A stretch of 64,000 nt of DNA, taken from JBQLZO01 sp052168315 (GTDB lineage: Bacteria; Planctomycetota; Phycisphaerae; Phycisphaerales; UBA1924). The stretch is taken from contig JBQLZO010000025.1 of assembly GCA_052168315.1 (NCBI GenBank), positions 62,001-126,000 on the forward strand, written 5' to 3'. This document shows positions 1 to 9,541 of this stretch, one piece after another (position 1 is the stretch's first letter; every line of letters starts with the position of its first letter). Made by a program: the position numbers and the translations under genes. The notes under the pieces are model-generated. The model did no database searches and was not told the DNA's origin. It saw only the letters and a list, made by a program, of their open reading frames with translations.

Positions 1-221
1 TCGGCGAGGGTTTCAGCGCGGAGTCGCTCGGCCGCCTCGCGCGCGGCCTCTCGCGCGGCCTCGGCATCGACCAGTGAATCGCCAAGCTCGTCCCCTTGTT
101 CGTTCGACGGCGCATCGTTCCGATCGGCGTCGGAGCCGGATGGCGAACAGCTCGTGGTGAGGCACACGAGAATCAGAGCCAGGCTCATGGCCATCGCCAT
201 CGTTGGTTTGCCATTGATCAC
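1..221 (-). CDS. Putative lipoprotein, N-terminal part (cut by window edge)
   Basis: An open frame reads leftwards from a GTG at 221 off the left edge, giving about 73 residues. The start is preceded by a good ribosome-binding site (GAGGAGAG about 5 bases upstream). The N-terminus has a lysine, a hydrophobic stretch (AMSLALILVCL) and then LTTSC, which resembles a lipoprotein signal with the cysteine as the lipidation site, although -3 is Thr rather than the usual Leu. A polar segment and an alanine/arginine/glutamate-rich helix (EAAREAAREAAERL) follow, which looks like the start of a coiled coil. The rest is outside the window, so no function is assigned. An internal ATG at 191 is an alternative start. 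Confidence 0.6.
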   Translation of the reverse strand, partial: MINGKPTMAMAMSLALILVCLTTSCSPSGSDADRNDAPSNEQGDELGDSLVDAEAAREAAREAAERLRAETLA

Positions 222-447
222 TGGACTCTCCTCGGCGGCAGTCGCACCTCTGCCGATTCAACGCTCTTCGCCATGCCCTTGGTCCAACCGATGGAGTCAT
301 TGCGATTGAATCATCAGGCGTCGAATCCGACTCAAGACCACATGCACAAGCCCGCGAACGCGGCCCCGGGCCTCCGCTTGCGATCTTAAGGACTTCGGAA
401 GTGCCGTCAATTGTGCTCAGACTCGCATCTGTTCGTCGCGGGCCCGT

Positions 448-3400
448 TTATACCTCGACCGCTGACTCGTTTCGCACGCCGATGCGGCCGCCGCGTCCGA
501 CATCGTCGAAGCGGACATTGACGCGTGTGGAGACGCCGCGTTCCTGCATGGTGACGCCGTAGAGCTGGTCGGCGGACTGCATGGTGCGCTTGTTGTGGGT
601 GATGACGATGAAGTGGCACTGGTCGAGGAACTGCTTGATGATGCCGCAGAAGCGTTCGACATTGGCATCGTCGAGGGCGGCGTCGACCTCGTCGAGCACG
701 CAGAACGGCGAGGGCTTGGACTGGAAGATGGACATGAGCAGGGCGACGGCGGTCATGGTTTTCTCGCCGCCGGAGAGCTGGGAGATCTGACGGGGCTCCT
801 TGCCGGGCGGCTTGGCGATGACCTCGATGCCGCTTTCGAGCAGGTCGACCTGGCCGGTCTCGGGATCGGGGATGAGGCGGATCTCGGCGCGTCCCCCGCC
901 GAAGAGTCGGCGGAACATGCCGTCGTTGCCCGAGAAGTTTGACTGGATGGTGGCGAAGGCGCTGGCGAAGCGGGCCTTGGAGACCTCGTTGAGCTTGCCG
1001 ATCAGGTCTTCGAGGCGGAGGCGTGCGGCGTCGATGTCGGCGACCTGTCGGATCAGGTCCTCGTTCCGCTCGGCGAGCTGCGATTCCTCGGCGATGGCGT
1101 CGAGGTTGACATTGCCGAGCCGCCGGATCTCCTTCTTCAGGTCGTCGATGGACCGCTGGGCGGCCTGCTCGTCGACGCGCGACACGGTTCCGTCGGCCAT
1201 GAGCCATTCGTACCACTCGCCCTCGGCGCGGAGGTCGAGCGAGGCTTCTTCGAGCGTGCGCTCTTCGAGGTGCTCGCGGCGGACCTCGAATTCTCTGCGC
1301 CGGAGTTCGACGGATGCGAATCGCTGCTCGATCGCATCCTTCTCGCGGCGCGCCTCGTTCACGCCCTCGCCCTGGGCTCGCGCGGCCTCGGCGGCGCGTT
1401 CGATGGATGCGGCGAGCTGCTCGGAAGCGCTCTCGGCGGCGGCCCGGGCCTGCTCGCCGGCTTCGATGTCGCTGACGGCTTCGGAGATGGTGCTGCGGGC
1501 CTCTTCGGTTCTGTCGCGGCGTTCGCCCATCGCTCGCTCGGTCCGCGACCTGGCATCGCGGTTTTCTTCCATTGCGAGCGAGAGTCGGCGTCCCTCGCGC
1601 TGGGCGGAGGCCAGCGCCTCGCTGCGCTGGGCGCGGTCCTCTCTGGCGGAGGCGAGGCGCTCGCTGGCGGCGTCGACGCGGGACTGGGCCGCTTCCATGG
1701 CCCGCTCGTGCTCGCCGAGCAGTTCGCTGGATTCCTCGCGGCGCTGCTCGAGCTGGCCGAGCTGGGCCGTGAGATCCACCAGTTCGCTTTCGAGTGTTTC
1801 CCGGCGGGCCGCGGACTCGGCGATTTCTTCTTCGAGGCGGGGCGCTTCGCGTTCGAGCCTGGCGAGTTCATCGCTGATGCGGTCGCGGGCGGACTCGCCG
1901 GCGATGAGTTCGCGCTCGCTCTGGGCGGCGCCGACGCGCTCGGCGTGGAGGCGCTCGTCCAGCGCGGATGCCTGCTCGCCGAGTTCGCGGAGGGCGCTGC
2001 GGGCGGACTCGACTTCGCGTTCCAGCGTGTCGAGGGACCGCTCGAGCTCCGCGAGTTCGGCGCGGCGGCGGAGGACGCCTGCATCCTCGCCCGAGGCGGA
2101 CATGGGCCCGGCGATGACGCGGCCATCGTGCTCGAAGACCTCGCCGGCGCGGGTGACGAAGCGTGCCCCGCTTCCGCGCATCGGGCCGGCCGAGAGGAGG
2201 AGGGCCGCGTCGAGGTCGCGGACGAGGTAGGTCGTGCCGAGCAGGCGATCGACCAGTGGGCGGATGCGGGGCTCGCACGAGACCACGCGTGCCAGCGGGA
2301 CGACATGCCCCGGTGCGCGTTCGGTGAGCGCCTCGGCGGCGGCGCTGGTGGTCGCATCGGCGCGCGGGCGATCGAGCTCGATGGGGAGCAGGGTGATGCG
2401 CCCGGGGAGGTCTTTCAGCTCATCGCTGGCGGCGAGCGCTGCCAGCGATGCGGCGTCGGAGACGACGAGGGCGGAGAGGGCAGCGCCGAGTCCGGCTTCG
2501 ACGGCGTCGGCGTCGTTGGGCGCAGCGCTGATCAGTTCGACGAGCGGGGCCTCGATGGCGGCCAGCAGGGCGGTTGGGGCGGCGTGGGGCGTGCCGGCTT
2601 CGTCGCGGCGCTCGAGGAGGGTCCGGACCGCCTCGCCGAGGCCGACGCGGGCCCGGGCCATCTCGGCGAGTGTCTGGCGGCGTGCATCCTCGCGTGCGAA
2701 GCGCTGTTCGAGTTCGTTGAGGCGGTCGGCCGCGGAGCGCTGCTCGGCGCCGAGCGAGTCGGCGGATCCGACGAGCCGCTCCAGCGCTTCCTTGCGATCG
2801 CGGACGGCGGCGCGGCGCGCTTCGACCTGTTCCTCGGCGCGGCGGAGCTGCTCGCGTGCATCGTCGCGCTCCGCGAGGACGCGCGCGAGGCGTTCGCGGG
2901 AGCGTTCGAGCTGCTCGTCGATCGCTCCGCGGCGGCGAGCGTCCGATTCGATCCGGGCGGACACGCTGGCGCGTTCGCGGTCGATCTGCGCGAGCGCGCT
3001 GCGCTGGGCGCTGGCGGCGTGGCGCGAGCGGGCGAGGTCCTGCTGGGCGGATTCGCGGTCGTCGGTCGCGCTGCGGAGGGCGGCTTCGGCGCGGGCGACT
3101 TCCTCGGCGAGGCGGGCGGCGGCCTCGGACTGTTCTGAGGCGAGGCGCTGGATCTCCTCCTCGCGCTGGGACAGTTCGGCGAGGCGCTCCTCATCGCGCT
3201 GGAGCTGTTCCTGCGCTTCGGCGAGGGACCTTTCGGAGAAGGCGCGGCGCTCGCGGGCGCGTTCCACGAGGGCGTTGGCCTCGGTGCGTTCGCGGTCGAG
3301 ATCGCGGCGGCGCTCGAGCAGTTCGTGGCGCTCGAGTTCGGCGGCCTGGCGGAGTTCCTCGAGATCGGACAGGGCCGAGGCGGCCTCGGTGCGCTCCTGT

Positions 3401-4425
3401 TCGAGCGACATGACCTCGCGGGTGAGGTCGGTGATCTGGGCGCACAGGTCGTGGTGCTGCTGGAAGGCCAGGGCGGATCGCCACGCGGTCAGGTCCGCAT
3501 CGAGTTCCTTGAACCGGCGGGCCTTCTCGGCCTGGCCCTTGACGATGCGCAGGCGGCGCTCGGTCGAGTCGAGCTGCTCGCGGGTGACGGCGAGGTTGGA
3601 CTCGGCTTTTTCGAGCTTGCGCTTGGACTCGATGCGGCGGACCTTGAACTTGGCGATGCCGGCGGCCTCTTCGAAGAACACGCGGCGTTCGAGCGGGTTG
3701 GCGAGCAGCAGGGCATCGACCTTGCCCTGTTCGATGATCGAGTAGCCGTGCGCGCCGACGCCGGTGTCGAGGAAGAGGTCGCGGATGTCCTTCATGCGGC
3801 ACTTGCGAGAGTTGATCAGGTACTGCGAGGTGCCATCGCGGTAGAGGCGGCGCTCGACATCGACGGTCTCGGCGTCGATGGGCAGGTGGCGGGTGCGAGT
3901 CTGCGCGAAGTCGCTGTTGCTGAATCCGCCCTCATCCTCGGGCGAGAGTTCGACGAATCGGCGGGCGTCGCCTCGCTCCCCGTGCGCCCCATCGGTATCG
4001 CCGCTGCGCATGCCGACGACTTCGGGCTCATCGTCCCGCTGATCTTCTTCCGATGATGCGGCGTTGGCGGGTTCGGTTTCGGATTGTTCGGGCGTGCCGG
4101 TCTCGCCGAGCATGCGGACGCGTGCGGCCTCTTCGCGCGCCCGGAGCTGGTCCGGAGTGAGGCGGGGGTTCTCGAAGGTGAGGATGACGGAGGCCATGCC
4201 GACTGGCTTGCGTCCGGCGGATCCGGCGAAGATGACATCGGCCATTTCCTTGCCGCGGAGGGACTTGGCCGAGCGTTCGCCGAGGACCCATTTGATGGCG
4301 TCGACGATGTTGGACTTGCCGCAGCCGTTGGGACCGACGACGCCGGTGATGGGCGCATCGAAGGTGAACTCCGTGCGGTCGGCGAAGGACTTGAAGCCGG
4401 AGACGGTCAGTTTCGCCAATCGCAT
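448..4425 (-). CDS. smc: Chromosome segregation protein SMC
   Basis: This is the ATPase of the bacterial condensin complex, which loads on DNA with ScpA/ScpB and helps compact and segregate the chromosome. The protein has 1325 residues. Walker A (GPNGCGKSN) is at 31-39. Two long coiled coils rich in Glu/Arg/Ala flank a hinge at roughly 620-790. The C-terminal head carries LSGGE at 1217-1221 and Walker B ending in LDEVDAALDD near 1241-1250. The ATG at 4425 is chosen because the family begins almost exactly with MRLAKLTVSGFKSF and a GGAG lies 8-10 bases upstream; the frame stays open further upstream but is not conserved. Residues 88-179 are an acidic insertion in the N-terminal head, absent from B. 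subtilis SMC. No scpA or scpB is adjacent. Confidence 0.97.
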   Translation of the reverse strand: MRLAKLTVSGFKSFADRTEFTFDAPITGVVGPNGCGKSNIVDAIKWVLGERSAKSLRGKEMADVIFAGSAGRKPVGMASVILTFENPRLTPDQLRAREEAARVRMLGETGTPEQSETEPANAASSEEDQRDDEPEVVGMRSGDTDGAHGERGDARRFVELSPEDEGGFSNSDFAQTRTRHLPIDAETVDVERRLYRDGTSQYLINSRKCRMKDIRDLFLDTGVGAHGYSIIEQGKVDALLLANPLERRVFFEEAAGIAKFKVRRIESKRKLEKAESNLAVTREQLDSTERRLRIVKGQAEKARRFKELDADLTAWRSALAFQQHHDLCAQITDLTREVMSLEQERTEAASALSDLEELRQAAELERHELLERRRDLDRERTEANALVERARERRAFSERSLAEAQEQLQRDEERLAELSQREEEIQRLASEQSEAAARLAEEVARAEAALRSATDDRESAQQDLARSRHAASAQRSALAQIDRERASVSARIESDARRRGAIDEQLERSRERLARVLAERDDAREQLRRAEEQVEARRAAVRDRKEALERLVGSADSLGAEQRSAADRLNELEQRFAREDARRQTLAEMARARVGLGEAVRTLLERRDEAGTPHAAPTALLAAIEAPLVELISAAPNDADAVEAGLGAALSALVVSDAASLAALAASDELKDLPGRITLLPIELDRPRADATTSAAAEALTERAPGHVVPLARVVSCEPRIRPLVDRLLGTTYLVRDLDAALLLSAGPMRGSGARFVTRAGEVFEHDGRVIAGPMSASGEDAGVLRRRAELAELERSLDTLEREVESARSALRELGEQASALDERLHAERVGAAQSERELIAGESARDRISDELARLEREAPRLEEEIAESAARRETLESELVDLTAQLGQLEQRREESSELLGEHERAMEAAQSRVDAASERLASAREDRAQRSEALASAQREGRRLSLAMEENRDARSRTERAMGERRDRTEEARSTISEAVSDIEAGEQARAAAESASEQLAASIERAAEAARAQGEGVNEARREKDAIEQRFASVELRRREFEVRREHLEERTLEEASLDLRAEGEWYEWLMADGTVSRVDEQAAQRSIDDLKKEIRRLGNVNLDAIAEESQLAERNEDLIRQVADIDAARLRLEDLIGKLNEVSKARFASAFATIQSNFSGNDGMFRRLFGGGRAEIRLIPDPETGQVDLLESGIEVIAKPPGKEPRQISQLSGGEKTMTAVALLMSIFQSKPSPFCVLDEVDAALDDANVERFCGIIKQFLDQCHFIVITHNKRTMQSADQLYGVTMQERGVSTRVNVRFDDVGRGGRIGVRNESAVEV

Positions 4426-4647
4426 GCGCGCGCACTCCAGATCGAACCGTCGGCGGGGGATCGGGCCGCTCCGCCCTTGACCGGATCGGGCGATTGAAGC
4501 CCTCGGGGCCACCGATGGCCACGGCGTCGGCGGGACCGGGAAGGGGGACCGATCAGCACTCAATATAGAGTAGAACGGACGAGCGCGACCCCCAGATACC
4601 GGATTTCGGCGATTGGGGCGTTCGGGGCGCCCGGCGGCGCCCGGGTG

Positions 4648-4968
4648 TCATCGGCGGATCTCGAAGCGGCGGAACTCGCCGGTGGGTGGGGCGTCGGACC
4701 GGTCTTCGCGTTCGATGTGTCCGCCCATCATGGACCGCAGGTCCGCGAGTGCGGCTTCGACGGCGGATGGCGACCCTTCGAGGACCATGCGGACGGTGGC
4801 ATCGGGCTCGTTGCGGACCCATCCGGTGACGGCGTGGCGGGAGGCGGCCTGGGCGGCGGTGGCGCGGAAGCCGACGCCCTGGACGCGGCCGTGGAAGCGA
4901 ATGTCGGCGCGGATGGGGGTGGATGGCGCGGGTGGCGTGTCCTGGGGTTGATCGTGTCTTGCTGGCAT
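4648..4968 (-). CDS. acyP: Acylphosphatase
   Basis: A small cytosolic enzyme that hydrolyses acyl phosphates such as acetyl phosphate. The 106-residue product has the family signature GRVQGVGFR, whose last arginine (R35) binds the phosphate, followed by GWVRNEPD with the catalytic asparagine at N53. Family members are usually 90-100 residues; here the first 18 residues are a proline-rich extension, so the true start could lie slightly downstream. The gene lies 222 bases upstream of smc on the same strand, but the gap is long enough that co-transcription is uncertain. Confidence 0.93.
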   Translation of the reverse strand: MPARHDQPQDTPPAPSTPIRADIRFHGRVQGVGFRATAAQAASRHAVTGWVRNEPDATVRMVLEGSPSAVEAALADLRSMMGGHIEREDRSDAPPTGEFRRFEIRR

Positions 4969-5339
4969 GGCCCGGCTCGTTGGGTGGCGTGGTTGGCGCG
5001 TGATTGGAGTGTCCGTGCGTTGGTGTGATCGTATGGATCGCGCGACCCGGCGCGCGGTCCGACGATTCGCGGAACACCCGGTTCCCGGTCCGCGAATCGG
5101 GAGATCGTCGCATCAGCGGTGGTGCGCGGTGTGATGCGCGCAGCGAGTTTGAAGCAGCGCGGCGTTCGGGCGAGTTCACTCATTCAGCGCTCGGACTCGC
5201 TTTGCGCTCAGATCGCGCCAATACGAGCGGCCGGTCATTGGACGGACAAGAAAGTCACAGTTCACATCCGCGAGGCGGATTCGCCCGCGGTTATTGCGTT
5301 TCGGGTTGTTTCATGGTGCTTCAGCAGAAAGGCACGGTC
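4969..5339. other. 371-base divergent intergenic region
   Basis: The region separates minus-strand acyP from the plus-strand propeller-like gene, so it should hold promoters for both. No sigma-70 box pair stands out. The one clear structure is the inverted repeat at 5063-5099, listed separately. I see no convincing gene here; the open frames that cross it lack a ribosome-binding site and recognisable protein features. Confidence 0.5.
5063..5099. repeat. Inverted repeat (11-bp arms)
   Basis: CGATTCGCGGA at 5063-5073 is matched by its reverse complement TCCGCGAATCG at 5089-5099, with a 15-base CG-rich loop. No T-tract follows on either strand, so it is not a typical intrinsic terminator. It may be an mRNA hairpin or a protein-binding palindrome in the divergent acyP/secreted-protein region. 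Confidence 0.6.
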
Positions 5340-7958
5340 ATGCGATTCATGTCCATTGGGCTGGCTCTGGTTTTCACTTCGCTTGGCGCATCGGGGGTGG
5401 TTGCCAGCGCGATTCCGGATGATGCGGGGGCGGGGTGGACGCCGGGGGTGTTTGGGCCGAGCGGAACGAGCATCACGGGGCAAGCGATCGCGGGGATCGT
5501 GTGGGATCGACCGGAGGGGGCGGTTCTTGTCGCCGCGACGGGCGTCGCGGCGATTGAGGGGCTCGGCCAGCCAAGTGTGATGGCGTGGGATGGGCTGACC
5601 TGGCGGGCGCTGATCGGAGCGGATGGCGAGCGGCTCAGCGGCCACGCCATTGGTCTTGCGGTGTTCGACGATGGCACGGGGCCCGCGTTGTACGCGGGCG
5701 GCTCGTTCTCGATCACGGGGATCGAGCCGCCCATCACGGGGCTGAGCGTCGCCCGGTGGGATGGGCAGAGCTGGTCACCCGTTGGTGGCGCGGGTGGGGC
5801 GCAGCCGGACAGCACCGTGCTCGCGCTGGCGGTGCATGACGACGGGTCCGGCCCGGCGTTGTACGCGGGCGGCGCGTTCACGAGCGTTGGCGGGGAACCG
5901 GCCGCTCGGATCGCGCGATGGGATGGCGCTGGGTGGTCCCCCGTGGGCGTTGGTCCCGCTCCGGGATTCGATGACTTTGTTGTCGCGTTGGAGTCGTTCC
6001 CGAGCCCGGACGGGGCGCGGCTGATCGCGAGCGGGTCGTTCGCGGCGGCCGATGGGCGGCCAGCGGCTCGGATCGCGCAATGGGATGGCACGGCGTGGTC
6101 GGCGCTGGGGAGCGGGCTGAGCGAACAGGTCGGTTCGAGCTGGATGGATATGGCCGTGTTCGATGATGGGTCCGGTCCAGGGCTGTTCGTGTTCGGCTCG
6201 TTCGACAGCGCGGGTGGTGTGGAGGGCGTGAACAACATCGCGCGGTGGGATGGGGATGGGTGGTCAGCGCTGAGCGGGTCGGAGGGTATCGGCGTGGATT
6301 CCACGGGTTCCTTCGTTTCGCTGCTGGTGCATGACGATGGGAACGGCCCACGGCTGTTTGTCGGTGGCTCCAACCTGCAGGCCGCGGGTGGCATGGCGAT
6401 GCCGGCCCGGCTCGCGGCGTGGGATGGCACCGAGTGGGACACCTTCCCGCCCGGGTCAGAGTCGCCGGTGCCCGGGTACGCGGGGGACATCCGGGGATTG
6501 GCATCGTGGCCGATGAGCGGCGGGCCAGCGCTGGTGGGAATCGGGCGATTCAGTTCCTGGTTCATTCAGAATCACCCGGCTTCGGTGTTCACGCCGTCGA
6601 TCGGGTGGGTGCCGCTGACGCCGAGCGTGGACAACGGCGCGATCGGGCTGGCACCGATCGATGCCGGCGAAGTGGGCGGGGCGGCGCTGGTCGTGGGCGG
6701 GTTCTTCCGCAGCGCCGGCGGCATGCTGATGAACAACATCGGTATGTGGACTCCGGGCGTCGGGTGGTCGGCGCTGAGCGGCCCGGCGGGGACGGGGCTC
6801 GAGGGTGGTGTCACGCTCACGCACCCGAACACGATCTACGCCTTCGATGTGGTCACGCGCGAGGAGGATGGTGGGCTCGCGGTCTACGCGGGCGGGAGTT
6901 TCGAGTTTGCGGGTGGTGTTCCCGCGTGGAGCGTGGCGCGGTGGACGCCCGCGCACGGATGGGAGCCGCTGAGCGGCCCCTCGGGGCACGGGCTCGTCGG
7001 GCTAGTGACCAACCTGGTGTTCTTCGATCCGGGCGATGGGAGCGGCGAGTCGCTGTACGCGGCTGGCGGGTTCGCGGCGACGACGGAGGGTGTGGTGGTG
7101 AACAACATCGCGCGATGGGATGGGAACGACTGGCATCCCATCGTCGTTGATGGGCACATCGGGCTGCCCGGCGGGGTGAGCGCGCTCGGTGTGGTGGATC
7201 TTGGCACGGGTCCTGCGCTGTACGCGAGCGGCGCATTCGCATCGGCGGGCGGCATCGCGGCGCAGGGCATCGCGCGGTGGGATGGCGCGGTGTGGTCGCC
7301 GCTGGGCGACGGGCTCGATGGCGCTGCGGATGTGATCGTCCCGATTACCGATGTATCGGGGACGAGCCTGATCGCGGGTGGTGACTTCGCGACCGCGGGA
7401 GGGCTGCCCGCATCGAATGTCGCGCGGTGGGATGGGCGGGACTGGTCTGCGTTGGACCGCGGGCTCGACGGGCGCGTCCGCGGGCTTGCGGCGGTCGGCC
7501 CTCCGAGCACGGTGCAGTTGTACGCGGTCGGTGAGTTCGAGTTCACGAATGCGGGGGCCTTCGAATCGCCTCGGATCGCGCGATTCAACGGGCAGCGGTG
7601 GCGACCCGTGGATGGCGGGATACCTGGCCCGGGCTTCTCCACTACCGCGTACACCGCCATGGTGCTCGACGACGGCGCTTCGCTCTCGCCGGCGCTCTAT
7701 GTCGGCGGGTTCTTCGACTTCGTTGGTGATTCAGCGCCGATCCCGAGCAACGGCCTCGGTCGATTGGCGCCGGCCATGCCGTTCGACCCGTGCCCGGGAG
7801 ACCTCAACAACGACGGATTCGTCGACTCCATCGACCTCGCGGAGTTGCTGGCCGCATTCGGCGATCACAGCGAGGGTGACCTGGATTTCAATGGGGTGAC
7901 CGACTCGGATGACCTGACGATCCTGTTGTCGCAGTTTGGTCTTGTGTGCCGGAATTGA
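5340..7958 (+). CDS. Secreted propeller-like repeat protein with GC-type dockerin tail
   Basis: An 872-residue exported protein. A signal peptide (hydrophobic core SIGLALVFTSLGASGVV, A-S-A end) is followed by about 13 degenerate repeats of 50-60 residues, each with ARWDG-x-x-WS-x-LG and ALYAGG-x-F-x-x-AGG-type motifs, a pattern expected to form beta-propeller blades. The last about 60 residues carry two DLNNDGFVDSIDLAELL-like loops, the calcium-binding dockerin type, which probably mediate attachment or assembly outside the cytoplasm. ATG 5340 is chosen for the signal peptide that follows it and an AAAGG 8 bases upstream; the frame is open further back without a signal sequence. A paralogue of the same architecture lies at 15875-18565. 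Its ligand is unknown. Confidence 0.85.
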   Translation: MRFMSIGLALVFTSLGASGVVASAIPDDAGAGWTPGVFGPSGTSITGQAIAGIVWDRPEGAVLVAATGVAAIEGLGQPSVMAWDGLTWRALIGADGERLSGHAIGLAVFDDGTGPALYAGGSFSITGIEPPITGLSVARWDGQSWSPVGGAGGAQPDSTVLALAVHDDGSGPALYAGGAFTSVGGEPAARIARWDGAGWSPVGVGPAPGFDDFVVALESFPSPDGARLIASGSFAAADGRPAARIAQWDGTAWSALGSGLSEQVGSSWMDMAVFDDGSGPGLFVFGSFDSAGGVEGVNNIARWDGDGWSALSGSEGIGVDSTGSFVSLLVHDDGNGPRLFVGGSNLQAAGGMAMPARLAAWDGTEWDTFPPGSESPVPGYAGDIRGLASWPMSGGPALVGIGRFSSWFIQNHPASVFTPSIGWVPLTPSVDNGAIGLAPIDAGEVGGAALVVGGFFRSAGGMLMNNIGMWTPGVGWSALSGPAGTGLEGGVTLTHPNTIYAFDVVTREEDGGLAVYAGGSFEFAGGVPAWSVARWTPAHGWEPLSGPSGHGLVGLVTNLVFFDPGDGSGESLYAAGGFAATTEGVVVNNIARWDGNDWHPIVVDGHIGLPGGVSALGVVDLGTGPALYASGAFASAGGIAAQGIARWDGAVWSPLGDGLDGAADVIVPITDVSGTSLIAGGDFATAGGLPASNVARWDGRDWSALDRGLDGRVRGLAAVGPPSTVQLYAVGEFEFTNAGAFESPRIARFNGQRWRPVDGGIPGPGFSTTAYTAMVLDDGASLSPALYVGGFFDFVGDSAPIPSNGLGRLAPAMPFDPCPGDLNNDGFVDSIDLAELLAAFGDHSEGDLDFNGVTDSDDLTILLSQFGLVCRN

Positions 7959-8462
7959 TCGCTTCAGGAGTCGCGGGCGCTGGCGATCGGATCGTCGGCG
8001 ACTCGCGAGTGGTTTGACTGTCTGGTGCACACTGATGGCGGGAGCCGCCGGGTGTGATGGCCCGGCGATCTTCATCGCCTGCGCGTTTCCGCTGCTGGGC
8101 GGGCGGCGGAGTGTGGGGTGCTGCCCCGGTGGGCGGGGAGGCAAGGGTGCGGGGGGCCGGATTTTTCTTGTGTTGGGAGTATCGGTCGTGGTACAAACGG
8201 TCTTGCCCCGTCATCGTCAGCCCTTCTGCGCGATGGTCTGCCCGGCCGCGTTTGCATCGCGTGCTCCTTGAGACATTCGGCGGGGATCCGTACCAGGCGG
8301 TGTGCGCGAACGCTGGGTCGTGGAGATGCGCGACCGCGGTGTCGTTGCGCGCACCGGATTGGCTGCGGCTGAGCGTTTGTCCGATCCGGCTCGTGGTTGT
8401 GCACGAGTCTCACGGTGGGATGCGTGCGATGCATCCCGATCTTTCCACAGGAGTGATGCACC
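7959..8462. other. 504-base intergenic region
   Basis: Lies between two plus-strand secreted-protein genes. It holds a short imperfect hairpin at 7968-8004 (GAGTCGC / GCGACTC arms with an inner CGAT / ATCG stem) just after the upstream stop codon, without a T-tract. The rest is GC-rich with no supported gene; the promoter of the collagen-like gene is presumably in its 3' half but no clear box pair is visible. Confidence 0.45.
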
Positions 8463-9503
8463 ATGAATTGGCAGGCTCGATCGTTCCCGCGGTGGTCGCG
8501 GATGTTCGCATACGCCGCGATGGCTCTGGCCGTCGCCCTTCCGGGCGGGCGGGCGCTTGGCGGAGGTCCCGGGCAGTTCACCTACCAGGGGCAATTGAAG
8601 CAGGGCGGGAATCCGGTGGCGGGGCCCGTGAACTTCGCGTTCAGGTTGTTTGATGCGGAAGCGGGCGGGAATCAGGTTGGGAGTGAGTTGATCGCTGCGG
8701 CGTTCGCGGACTTCGATTCCGAGGGCCGGTTCACGATCGACCTGGATTTCGGCGCTGCGGCGTTTGGGGGCGAGCCGCGGTGGCTGCAGGTGGGCGTCAA
8801 CGGGATCCCGCTGCTTCCGCGCCAGCCGGTGCAGGCGGCGCCGTATGCGTTGTACGCGCTCAACGGCTCGACCCCGGGTCCGGTTGGGCCGGCCGGGCCC
8901 GTTGGGCCGCAGGGCGTTCAGGGCATCCAGGGTCCTCCGGGCTCTCCCGGCGTGATGGGCCCTCCGGGTCCGCAGGGACCAACGGGAGCCACTGGGGCGA
9001 CGGGTGCGACGGGTCCGCAGGGACCACAGGGGCCGCAGGGGCCGCAGGGGCCACTGGGACCGGTTGGGCCGCAGGGGCCTTCGGGTGTGATCAATGGCAA
9101 CTCCACGAGCGGCTTCGGAACCAACCCACCGACCGAGACCACTTACAGTTTCGGCCCGCCACCGGTGACCATCACAATCACTCAATCCGGACAGCGCGTG
9201 TTCGTCTCTGGTTCCAAGGCGTACGGATCCACTGCTTCAGGCGGTGCGAACGGGCTTGACTTTGCCATCGGTTACCGCGTCGCGGGATCGAGTGATACCC
9301 CGAACGCTGTGGGCGCGGGGATCTTCGGTAATCGGGTTGCGCAGAATACGCGGGTCACCATGGGCCTCTCGGGAGTGATCACCAGCCTCCCTCCGGGAAC
9401 CTACGAAGTCGGCATGATCGTCCGTTGCGGTGCCGGGCAGGCGGTCAATTGGAACTCGAATGAGTACGGGTACACCTCGGCTCTGGTCTTCCAGCAGCCG
9501 TGA
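8463..9503 (+). CDS. Secreted collagen-like protein
   Basis: A 346-residue exported protein. A twin-arginine-poor signal peptide (hydrophobic FAYAAMALAVALPGG) is followed by an about 100-residue beta-type domain that includes FTYQGQL and ends in QPVQAAPYALYALNG, an arrangement seen before collagen-like stalks. Residues about 138-210 are Gly-X-Y triplets (GPVGPAGPVGPQG, GPTGATGATG), predicted to form a triple helix. The C-terminal about 135 residues form a Ser/Thr/Gly-rich domain without dockerin or sorting signal. The ATG has an AGGAG about 9 bases upstream. Probably a surface or appendage protein; the exact role is unknown. Confidence 0.85.
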   Translation: MNWQARSFPRWSRMFAYAAMALAVALPGGRALGGGPGQFTYQGQLKQGGNPVAGPVNFAFRLFDAEAGGNQVGSELIAAAFADFDSEGRFTIDLDFGAAAFGGEPRWLQVGVNGIPLLPRQPVQAAPYALYALNGSTPGPVGPAGPVGPQGVQGIQGPPGSPGVMGPPGPQGPTGATGATGATGPQGPQGPQGPQGPLGPVGPQGPSGVINGNSTSGFGTNPPTETTYSFGPPPVTITITQSGQRVFVSGSKAYGSTASGGANGLDFAIGYRVAGSSDTPNAVGAGIFGNRVAQNTRVTMGLSGVITSLPPGTYEVGMIVRCGAGQAVNWNSNEYGYTSALVFQQP

Positions 9504-9541
9504 TCCTTCGCTGAGTGAACACTCAATACAAAGGAATACAG

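Noticed and set aside
800..3745. Long plus-strand open frames opposite smc (several of 470-620 codons)
   Set aside because: They are shadows of the GC-rich minus-strand gene: low-complexity Arg/Ser or Gly/Ala/Glu sequence, no ribosome-binding site and no family resemblance.
8880..9100. Collagen triplet DNA as a possible tandem repeat or CRISPR-like array
   Set aside because: The periodicity follows Gly-X-Y codons in an open frame; there are no spacers or constant direct repeats.
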